Assembly (NCBI GenBank): GCA_002316585.1 | Contig: DCDU01000113.1 | Coordinates: 5,459 to 11,286, forward strand | DNA length: 5,828 bases | DNA from: Firmicutes bacterium UBA1047 | GTDB taxonomy: Bacteria > Bacillota > Clostridia > Tissierellales > Sedimentibacteraceae | Reading direction: 5' to 3' | Shown: one piece after another, positions 1 through 5,237 of the stretch | Position numbering within the stretch: position 1 is the stretch's first letter | Layout: the number at the start of each line of letters is the position of its first letter | Program-made: the position numbers and the translations under genes | The notes under the pieces: generated by a model | What the model was told of the DNA's origin: nothing | What the model saw: only the letters and a program-made list of their open reading frames with translations | Databases searched by the model: none

Positions 1-1
1 A

Positions 2-313
2 CCTAAAGATGTGTTTGAAAAAGCTTATTTGAAAGTTCAAGACAATCCAACATTGCCGTCAGGTGTTTCAGTAGGGCAAAAGATGGTTGATGACTTTATC
101 AAGGAAGTACACGTATCTACTCTTGGGGAAAAGACGACTCTTGTCAGATGTATCTTAGTCAATGGCTTTGAAATTGTAGAAGCCTCTGCTTGTGTAGATA
201 AGGTGAATTACAATGAAGAAATTGGAGCGGAGATTTGTTTGGGTAAAATTAAGGACAAGATTTGGATGCTATTAGGCTTTTTACTTCAAACAGGAGTAGG
301 AGGAATTAAATGA
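2..313 (+). CDS. Gp49 / Sf6 gene 66 family phage protein (5' end probably outside window)
   Basis: This is a small phage protein of the N4 Gp49/Sf6 gene 66 family, whose function is not established. The diagnostic signature is visible: VNGFEIVEASACVD at residues 50-63 (counted from the GTG at 11), then an acidic stretch with EEIG, then KDKIWMLLGFLLQ at residues 81-93, which matches the family's conserved 'DKIW.L.G.LLQ' ending. A GTG at 11 could be the start and would give 100 residues. However, the frame continues in-phase to base 2 (codons Pro-Lys-Asp) and the ten bases before the GTG hold no Shine-Dalgarno site, so the true start is probably upstream and the gene is 5'-partial here. The stop at 311-313 overlaps the next gene's ATG by 4 bp (ATGA), which suggests translational coupling. 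Family assignment is from recall of the motif; the fold and role are unknown to me. Confidence 0.85.
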   Translation, partial: PKDVFEKAYLKVQDNPTLPSGVSVGQKMVDDFIKEVHVSTLGEKTTLVRCILVNGFEIVEASACVDKVNYNEEIGAEICLGKIKDKIWMLLGFLLQTGVGGIK

Positions 314-555
314 ATTTAAATGAAACTGTAGAAATGATGAACAGTAAAGATTACAAAGAACGCTTTAAAGCAGAGTATATGCAATTAAAAATCAGAATGA
401 ATGGTTTGAGTGAAATGTTAAGGAAATACAGAGAGGGAACATTAACATTCAAACCATCGTGCAGTTACGATTTGCTAAATTCTCAATTTAAGGCAATGGA
501 TTTATATGCTTCATTTCTTGAAGAAAGAGCAATAGTAGAAGAAATCGAATTATAG
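310..555 (+). CDS. crAss001_48-related small phage protein
   Basis: This is an 81-residue, mostly helical, charged protein resembling the 'crAss001_48 related protein' family of small phage proteins with unknown function. The family look is a helix with a KERF.AEY..L..R...L motif (here residues 16-37), a short strand-like TLTFKPSC segment (44-51), and a second helix with LLNSQF.AM..Y..FLEERA (55-74). The start is well supported: AGGAGG at 298-303 lies 6 nt before ATG 310, which overlaps the preceding stop. There is no signal peptide or membrane segment, so it is probably cytoplasmic. Its position in the late cluster, just ahead of the scaffold gene, does not reveal a role. It could be a host-takeover or assembly accessory protein, but neither is shown by the sequence. 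Confidence 0.75.
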   Translation: MNLNETVEMMNSKDYKERFKAEYMQLKIRMNGLSEMLRKYREGTLTFKPSCSYDLLNSQFKAMDLYASFLEERAIVEEIEL

Positions 556-562
556 GAAGGTG
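554..562 (+). promoter_or_regulatory. Ribosome binding site deciding a GTG start
   Basis: AGGAAGGTG lies 5 nt upstream of GTG 568 and is the best Shine-Dalgarno match in this gap. It favours GTG 568 over the in-frame ATG at 580, which has no suitably spaced site of its own. It overlaps the stop codon of the preceding gene, so translation may be coupled. Confidence 0.55.
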
Positions 563-567
563 AAACA

Positions 568-672
568 GTGAAAAAAGCTATGTTAAGGGAAATGTATGAA
601 AAGGAAGAAAGGGAAAAAACCAAACAAAAACCTACTAAAAAGAAGGCAAGCAAAAAACAAAAGGATAAATAG
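568..672 (+). CDS. 34-residue lysine-rich hypothetical phage protein, GTG start
   Basis: This very short GTG-start reading frame ends at TAG 670-672 and encodes 34 residues. Support comes from a good Shine-Dalgarno site 5 nt upstream, placement only 12 bp after the previous stop, and a gapless fit between that gene and the hairpin at 674-695. Residues 1-17 are charged and likely helical (MYEKEEREK). Residues 18-34 are almost entirely Lys with Thr, Gln, Pro, Ser and Ala, and the tail ends KKQKDK. The strong positive charge would suit nucleic-acid or virion-surface binding, but that is inference. I do not recognise a family. The low-complexity A-rich DNA could make a spurious frame, although the start signal argues against it. 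Confidence 0.5.
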   Translation: MKKAMLREMYEKEEREKTKQKPTKKKASKKQKDK

Positions 673-673
673 C

Positions 674-695
674 AGAGGCTCAAATGAGTCTTTTT
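674..695 (+). terminator. Short rho-independent terminator-like hairpin
   Basis: The stem AGAGGCTC (674-681) pairs with GAGTCTTT (686-693) around an AAAT loop, with two G-T wobbles. It runs directly into a T-run at 691-695 followed by ATTAT. The strongest core is 6 bp. It sits 1 bp after the stop of the 34-residue gene and before the scaffold gene, so it would separate the small accessory genes from the capsid module. The stem is short and its arms share the T-run, so termination is probably partial. It also covers ATG 684, which argues against that codon as a start. Confidence 0.5.
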
Positions 696-738
696 ATTAT
701 ACCGGAACAAAATATCGCATGGGATAGCGCAAGAATCC

Positions 739-745
739 AGGAGGT
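739..745 (+). promoter_or_regulatory. Ribosome binding site fixing the scaffold start
   Basis: AGGAGGT sits 4 nt before ATG 750 (6 nt from the end of AGGAG to the A), a near-perfect match to the 16S rRNA tail. It decides the start at 750 against the longer in-frame ATG at 684, which has no such site and lies inside a hairpin. Confidence 0.8.
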
Positions 746-749
746 AAAA

Positions 750-1496
750 ATGTTTTTAGAAAAATTAAAATTACAATTATTTGCTGAAGATACAGCAGGA
801 AGCGAAGAAATCCAAGACGTCGCTGACCTTGGGACAGGTACAGAGGGCGCTGATGATAATCAATCCAATGGCGATGATGGTGCTGATGTTGGAGCCGCCG
901 ACCAACATATTGAAGAACAAAAGCAGCCCGAAAAGAGAGATTTTGAAAAAGACAGTGCTTACGCAAAGATGAGAAGAGAGGCTGAACAGCTTAAAAGACA
1001 AAATGAGTTACTGACAAAAACCTACGAAAATTTCGGTTTCAAAGGTACTCCGGAAGACATTGCCGACCAAGCCATGGCTCATTATCTCGAAAAGCCTGTT
1101 GAACAAATCAGAGCCGAGAGACTTGCAAAAGAACAAGAAGGTAGTTTGGTAGAAGAGCTTAACTATTACAAAGAGCAGGAATTGCTCCGTATCATGGACG
1201 AGGACTTAAAGAAAATACAGAAACTCGACCCAACGGTTAAATCATTAGAAGAGCTTGACCCAAGATACTTCAAGTTTATAGAAAATGGTCTTGACGGTGA
1301 AGCTGCATTCGTGGCAATGCAACAATTAGTTAAGAAAGAAAAGAAAACTCCGCCCGCAGAGGTGGGAAAAATCAACTCATCAACTAAAGTATTGAAGGAT
1401 TACTACAGCAAGGAAGAGGTTGACAGAATGTCTGAATCTGAACTTGACGATCCAAAGGTATGGCAGAGGGTGAGAAATTCAATGACAAAATGGTAA
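750..1496 (+). CDS. Phage capsid scaffold protein
   Basis: This is the probable internal scaffold that guides coat assembly into the procapsid and leaves before or during packaging. The 248-residue protein begins MFLEKLKLQLFAE, the LQLFAE-type N-terminus seen in many scaffold and capsid proteins of Gram-positive phages. An acidic, Gly/Asp-rich disordered stretch follows (about 14-57), then a long charged helical or coiled-coil region (about 60-160, e.g. YAKMRREAEQLKRQNELL). A conserved-looking C-terminal segment, YYSKEEVDRMSESELDDPKVWQRVRNSMTKW (split as YYSKEEVDRM and VWQRVRNSMTKW), occupies about 218-248. In P22 the coat-binding part of the scaffold is a basic C-terminal helical hairpin; the basic C-terminal helix here may play the same role (inference). 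No protease catalytic motif is visible. The start at 750 follows AGGAGGT; an in-frame ATG at 684 is rejected. It lies 20 bp before the coat gene, the usual scaffold-coat order. Confidence 0.85.
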   Translation: MFLEKLKLQLFAEDTAGSEEIQDVADLGTGTEGADDNQSNGDDGADVGAADQHIEEQKQPEKRDFEKDSAYAKMRREAEQLKRQNELLTKTYENFGFKGTPEDIADQAMAHYLEKPVEQIRAERLAKEQEGSLVEELNYYKEQELLRIMDEDLKKIQKLDPTVKSLEELDPRYFKFIENGLDGEAAFVAMQQLVKKEKKTPPAEVGKINSSTKVLKDYYSKEEVDRMSESELDDPKVWQRVRNSMTKW

Positions 1497-1516
1497 GTAA
1501 AAGAAAGGAGTAATTT

Positions 1517-2329
1517 ATGAGTTATAATAACTTTAAAGCGACCGTATGGTCTAAATACATTCAGTTAGAATTAGAAAGAAAAGCTATCCTTGCAGACTTC
1601 TGTAACAAGAACTTTGAAGGGCAAGCAAAGCACAATGAAATGGTTAAAATCCTTGGTGTTGGTACTCCTACCATCGGCGATTATACAGGAGCTCCTATAG
1701 CAGACCCTGAAACTGTTGATGATAGCTCTGTGTTCATGAAAATTGACCAAGCTAAATACTTCAACTTCAAGGTTGATGATATTGACAAGGCACAGGCTAA
1801 ACCTGGTTTGATGGAGGCTATTTTAACTAACACTACAAGAGCAATGGCACTCAAGAGGGATTCTCACGTTGCCGCTCAAGCTGTTAATGCAGGAGCTTCA
1901 TCTGCATCTCTTAAAGTAGGAACAAAGACAGAGGCTAAAGCGGCTATTGACGCTGCAATATTGGCTCTACGTGAAAATGATGTTGAAATAGGCATGGAAG
2001 TAGTTATTGAGCTTCCGTACTGGGTATATCTGTTGTTCAAAGATAACCTGACTGAACTTAAGACCAACAACGATGAATTGATTAAGAAAGGCATCATCGG
2101 AATGTATGACAACTGCTTAATTAGAACATCTAACAACTTGTACAATGACGGTACCGACTACTATGCAATGGCAAGAACTAAAGACGCTATTGCTTTCGCA
2201 GGTGGAATCGATAAGACTGAAGCTTACAGACCTGAAAAGTCATTCTCTGACGCGATGAAAGGTTTGAACTGCTTTGGCGCAAAGGTTGTAAGACCTAAAG
2301 AACTGTATGCAATAAAAGTGCATAAATAA
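1517..2329 (+). CDS. Major capsid (coat) protein, P22 gp5-like, HK97 fold
   Basis: This is the probable major coat protein forming the icosahedral shell. The 270-residue protein resembles the P22 coat-like proteins common in Bacillota phages. They share an N-terminal FKATVWSKYIQLELERKAILADFCN segment (about 6-30, N-arm and helix), a VKILGVGTPTIGDYTG strand region (43-58), and YFNFKVDDIDKAQAKPG (81-97), which marks the extended-loop/spine-helix zone. Later come IELPYWVYLLFK (164-175) and GIIGMYDNCLIRTSNN (192-207), typical of the peripheral and axial parts of the HK97 fold. The C-terminus is FGAKVVRPKELYAIKVHK. P22 gp5 is about 430 residues with an inserted I-domain; this protein is too short to hold one, as is usual for the Gram-positive relatives. 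AAAGGAG at 1504-1510 lies 6 nt before the ATG. It sits between the scaffold and decoration genes. Confidence 0.9.
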   Translation: MSYNNFKATVWSKYIQLELERKAILADFCNKNFEGQAKHNEMVKILGVGTPTIGDYTGAPIADPETVDDSSVFMKIDQAKYFNFKVDDIDKAQAKPGLMEAILTNTTRAMALKRDSHVAAQAVNAGASSASLKVGTKTEAKAAIDAAILALRENDVEIGMEVVIELPYWVYLLFKDNLTELKTNNDELIKKGIIGMYDNCLIRTSNNLYNDGTDYYAMARTKDAIAFAGGIDKTEAYRPEKSFSDAMKGLNCFGAKVVRPKELYAIKVHK

Positions 2330-2360
2330 TCAAATATAATCGATAGAAGGGAGAATATAT

Positions 2361-2723
2361 ATGGCAGTTAAAGAAATAACTCCAGAAGTTTTAGTAAGAA
2401 ATAAGTTTGATGCTGATGCATTGGCTATGGTAGCAGCTTCAGCTCAAGCTGACGGATTTTCAATAGACGCTACATCGGCAGACCATAGAATGCTTTTGGT
2501 GTTCGAAAATACTGATGGAGCAGTTGCGTATGATATCACTATCAAAAAAGGGAACGGTCTTCAAGGAGTAAAAGACCTGACTCAAGAAATTGCAGCAGGA
2601 AAAAAAGCGGCAGTTGTTGTTGAAAGCGGCGCATTTAAAAATGTTTCAGGAACTAACAAAGGTAAAATCATTGCTATACCTGAAAATCTTGCGGTAAAAA
2701 TGGCTGCAATTGTATTACCATAG
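2361..2723 (+). CDS. Probable capsid decoration protein (beta-sandwich)
   Basis: This 120-residue protein is encoded directly after the coat gene, the usual place for head decoration or fibre proteins. The N-terminal about 35 residues are Ala-rich and probably form a helix or arm (FDADALAMVAASAQADGF). The rest looks like consecutive beta strands: HRMLLVFENT (42-51), AVAYDITIKKGN (54-65), LTQEIAAGKKAAVVVES (73-89), GKIIAIPENLAVKMAAIVLP (101-120). The plan 'xLLVFENTDG...YDITIKKGN...AAGKKAAVVVESG...GKI' recalls small beta-sandwich decoration-like proteins that bind capsid surfaces in other phages, though I claim only general resemblance. AAGGGAG at 2347-2353 is 7 nt from the ATG. The strong terminator just downstream means it would be co-expressed with coat at high level, as expected for a protein needed in hundreds of copies. 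A small head-tail role is an alternative. Confidence 0.6.
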   Translation: MAVKEITPEVLVRNKFDADALAMVAASAQADGFSIDATSADHRMLLVFENTDGAVAYDITIKKGNGLQGVKDLTQEIAAGKKAAVVVESGAFKNVSGTNKGKIIAIPENLAVKMAAIVLP

Positions 2724-2736
2724 TACAATGAAGAGT

Positions 2737-2770
2737 GAGCAGTATTTCAATATACTGCTCCTTTTTTATT
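2737..2770 (+). terminator. Rho-independent terminator
   Basis: A perfect 9-bp stem, GAGCAGTAT (2737-2745) with ATACTGCTC (2752-2760), closes a 6-nt TTCAAT loop. One C and then TTTTTT (2762-2767) and ATT follow. It lies in the 79-bp gap between the decoration gene and the adaptor gene, the longest gap after the coat gene. Because no clear promoter is visible between it and the adaptor start, it probably acts as a partial terminator that lets some transcripts through to the connector genes. Confidence 0.88.
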
Positions 2771-2802
2771 ATTAACTCCAAAAGGAAAGGAGTGATTCAA
2801 GA

Positions 2803-3360
2803 ATGACAATAAATCAAATTATAGAAAAAATAATGGTTGCGCTTGATGAAGTATCATCGCCTAATTTACTGATAAATGAGGATGAGTATATTGACAAGAT
2901 ATTTCCTCTGATAGATTCAGTACAAAGGGAAATTGCGACGATAGCCAAGCCAATCAAAAAATATTTAGATGTTGTAAGTATAAATAAAAGAATAGATATG
3001 CCGCCCGATTGCTATGAACTGCTTAAGGTGTATGATTCAAGAATGAAACCCGTTTCGTTTGATACTTATGGTAGCAAAATATTCATAATGGACGACACTC
3101 TATCGGACGGAACTTTTACTCTTTACTATAACAAATATCCTGACACTATAAACGCAAATACTCCAAGGGCTATAGAGCTTGAAGTAAGTAAAGAATGTCA
3201 AGAGGCGCTTGTATATGGTGTATGTGCAGGATTGACAATAAATGATGAGCCGGAGCTATACGACACATACATGGATAAATACAATGTCATGCTTGCGAAT
3301 ATTCAATTAAGAATGCAAAACGGTGCTACAGCTAAATTGGTAGGTGGTCTTAAGATATGA
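2803..3360 (+). CDS. Head-to-tail adaptor protein, P22 gp4-like
   Basis: This is the probable ring protein that binds below the portal and bridges to the tail hub. The 185-residue protein opens with a helix (MTINQIIEKIMVALDEV) and a second helix (about 27-50, YIDKIFPLIDSVQREIATIAKPIKKY). A beta segment with the adaptor-like IDMPPDCYELLKVYD (64-78) and GTFTLYYNKYPDTI (103-116) follows. The C-terminal helices are ELEVSKECQEALVYGVCAGLTINDEPELYDTYMDKYNVML (about 125-164, read in pieces), with the alternating 'eALvyGv...l..dep.ly..Y...Y' pattern of phage adaptors. The family is recognised by architecture and position rather than strong identity. A ribosome site (AAAGGAGTGA, 2786-2795) lies 7 nt before the ATG. 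It overlaps the tail hub gene by 4 bp (ATGA at 3357-3360), as expected for partners in one connector. It has no clear membrane segment. Confidence 0.72.
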   Translation: MTINQIIEKIMVALDEVSSPNLLINEDEYIDKIFPLIDSVQREIATIAKPIKKYLDVVSINKRIDMPPDCYELLKVYDSRMKPVSFDTYGSKIFIMDDTLSDGTFTLYYNKYPDTINANTPRAIELEVSKECQEALVYGVCAGLTINDEPELYDTYMDKYNVMLANIQLRMQNGATAKLVGGLKI

Positions 3361-5222
3361 TTACAAGTCAAAGAAGACGTAGGAGCGTACCAAGAAAAAC
3401 CACAACATATAGGAAATTTAAAGGTGTTGATTTTAGCGTAGACCCTTCTTTGGTTGACGAGGACCGTTCGCCATTTGCTCCAAATCTTATAGCTGACGTT
3501 GGAGGGCTACCTGAAAAAAGGTTAGGTTGGAGAACATTGCATCAGTTAGAACAACCTATAAATGGGTTGTTTTTTGGTGAAATAAACGGAATAGATACAT
3601 TTATAGCTCATGGTGGTACAAAGCTGTACAAATGGGATTTGCTGACCTTTACAGAGATAAAATCAGGTGTTAACAACGCAAAATCCACGGCTTTTTTCAT
3701 GAATAAAAAGCTATATATACTGACTGGGAATGATTACTTGGTATATGACGGCTCTTCAATAACATCGGTTGATGCTGACGCATACGTGCCGGAAATACTC
3801 ATTTCAAGAACTCCTACAGGTGGCGGGACTGTATATGAATCTGTCAATCTGTTGGGAAGTAAGAGAAAAGAGAGTTTTTTGGGTAATGCGACGGATAAAG
3901 TTTATCAGTTATCCGCAAACAACATAGCATCTGTGGATAAAATCGAAAAGACTAATTCAAGTGGCGGGTTAGATACATTGGTTGCTACTACTGATTACAC
4001 TGCCGACCTCACAACTGGTAAAGTAACATTTACTACTACTCATGCTCCTGTTGTGGCAGGGCAGGATAATGTTTTTATAACATATTCAAAGAATGTTGAG
4101 GGATATGCAGACAGGATAAAAAAATGCACTATATCCACATTGTACGGTCTTGGCGGCAGCAATAGGGTATTCCTTGCAGGTAATCCAAACTATAAGGCGC
4201 AGGATTGGTATTCGGAGATATTTAAACCTAACTATTTCCCTGACTTAAATTATTCCGTGGTAGGTGCTGATGAAACTGCTATCATGGGATATCAAAAAAT
4301 AGGCAGATATTTAATGATAATTAAGGAAGACAATCAGCAGGATTCGACTATATTCCAACGATGGGGAAATATGAATAGTGATGGCTCTGTTACATTTTCT
4401 ATCGAACAGGGCATAGCGGGCACAGGGGCTATATCAAGGCATTGTTTTGCAAGCTTGGTAGACGAGCCTCTATTCTTCTCCAAACGTGGAATTATGGCGA
4501 CAACAAATTCAAATGTCTTATTGGAGCGTTCGGTGCAGAACAGGAGTTACTTTATTGACGCAAAATTGATAAATGAGCCTAACTTGGACAGGGCTATTGC
4601 TTGCGAGTGGAATGGTTATTATATCCTTGCTGTTAATGGAAGGGCTTATATCCTTGATGGAAGAAATAAGACTTACAAGTCACAAAGTGAGTCTGATTTT
4701 GTTTATGAGTGCTATCATTGGGACAATATCCCGGCTATATGCTTTTTATCTGTTGGGAATGAGCTTTATTTCGGTACATCAGACGGAAGAGTTTGCAAGT
4801 TCAACAGTGATATAGCTGAAAAAACTAAATGGAATGATGATAATAGTCCGGTGGTCTGTTATTGGAGCACAAAGAACGACGATGACGGTGCCTCATATTT
4901 ATACAAAACTATGCAGAAAAAAGGTTGCACAGTAACGATTAAGCCTTTTAACAGATCCTCGGCAGATATTTATGTCGTTGTTGATGGTAATCCTGAAAGG
5001 TTTATAAAAAGCCATACAATGGATATTTTCGATTGGTTTGATATTGACTTTGAAAGGTTTACATTCAATACAAATGAATCACCGCAGGACATTTACTTAA
5101 AGAAAAAAATCAAGAAATATAAAAGGTTGCAAATTGTAATCAAGAATAGTGGTTTATCCGAGGGATTCGGAATATTTCAAATTGTAAAGACCTACACTGT
5201 AGGAAATTATGCTAAAAATTAA
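3357..5222 (+). CDS. Tail hub / DNA stabilisation protein, P22 gp10-like beta-propeller
   Basis: This is a probable structural protein that closes the portal channel and forms the short tail's hub or nozzle. The 621-residue product has an Arg-rich N-terminus (residues 6-9 RRRR), then FKGVDFSVDPSLVDEDRSPFAPN (21-43, split here as a family-like 'FKGVDFS.DP' start) and a GLPEKRLGWRTL segment (50-61). Blade-like repeats follow: INGLFFGEINGIDTFIAHGG (68-87), NKKLYILTGNDYLVYDG (116-132), SRHCFASLVDEPLFFSKRGI (360-379), WNGYYILAVNGRAYILDG (418-435) and GNELYFGTSDGRVCKF (467-482). Residues about 171-248 look like an inserted beta domain (ATTDYTADLTTGKVTF). GIAGTGAISRHC (352-363) echoes the gp10 'GIAGT' stretch, and the C-terminus is strand-rich. 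It is longer than P22 gp10 (about 470 residues), mostly by the insert. The start ATG overlaps the adaptor stop; the Shine-Dalgarno site is weak, so translation is probably coupled. Confidence 0.75.
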   Translation: MITSQRRRRSVPRKTTTYRKFKGVDFSVDPSLVDEDRSPFAPNLIADVGGLPEKRLGWRTLHQLEQPINGLFFGEINGIDTFIAHGGTKLYKWDLLTFTEIKSGVNNAKSTAFFMNKKLYILTGNDYLVYDGSSITSVDADAYVPEILISRTPTGGGTVYESVNLLGSKRKESFLGNATDKVYQLSANNIASVDKIEKTNSSGGLDTLVATTDYTADLTTGKVTFTTTHAPVVAGQDNVFITYSKNVEGYADRIKKCTISTLYGLGGSNRVFLAGNPNYKAQDWYSEIFKPNYFPDLNYSVVGADETAIMGYQKIGRYLMIIKEDNQQDSTIFQRWGNMNSDGSVTFSIEQGIAGTGAISRHCFASLVDEPLFFSKRGIMATTNSNVLLERSVQNRSYFIDAKLINEPNLDRAIACEWNGYYILAVNGRAYILDGRNKTYKSQSESDFVYECYHWDNIPAICFLSVGNELYFGTSDGRVCKFNSDIAEKTKWNDDNSPVVCYWSTKNDDDGASYLYKTMQKKGCTVTIKPFNRSSADIYVVVDGNPERFIKSHTMDIFDWFDIDFERFTFNTNESPQDIYLKKKIKKYKRLQIVIKNSGLSEGFGIFQIVKTYTVGNYAKN

Positions 5223-5224
5223 GA

Positions 5225-5234
5225 AAGGGGTGAT
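5225..5234 (+). promoter_or_regulatory. Ribosome binding site of the last gene
   Basis: AAGGGGTGAT lies just before ATG 5238, with core GGGG about 7 nt from the start. It closely matches the 16S rRNA complement and fixes the start of the partial gene at the right edge, immediately after the tail hub stop at 5220-5222. Confidence 0.65.
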
Positions 5235-5237
5235 TCT

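Noticed and set aside
611..660. A-rich heptamers such as AAAAAAC in the 34-residue gene as a programmed frameshift site
   Set aside because: The phase relative to the reading frame is wrong for the -1 slippery pattern, and the shifted frame stops almost at once.
684..749. Longer in-frame start (ATG 684) for the scaffold gene, adding 22 residues
   Set aside because: It has no Shine-Dalgarno site, lies inside the hairpin at 674-695, and would bury the LQLFAE-type N-terminus. ATG 750 has a perfect AGGAGGT upstream.
483..1375. Several minus-strand open frames of 69-89 codons opposite the small genes and scaffold
   Set aside because: They lie antisense to well-supported genes, lack ribosome sites, and have the composition expected of reverse-complemented Lys/Glu-rich coding DNA.
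1876..2145. A minus-strand 89-codon frame opposite the coat gene
   Set aside because: It is antisense to a confident coat gene with no start signal or recognisable family.
2335..2340. A TATAAT sequence between coat and decoration genes as a possible -10 promoter element
   Set aside because: The bases about 17 upstream (ATAAAA) do not resemble TTGACA, there is no extended -10 TG, and such a hexamer is expected by chance in AT-rich DNA.
4573..4815. An 80-codon, + strand hydrophobic reading frame that looks membrane-like, possibly a holin-type protein
   Set aside because: It is wholly inside the tail hub gene in another frame, has no ribosome site before its ATG, and its hydrophobicity comes from the AT-rich shifted reading of strand-rich coding sequence.
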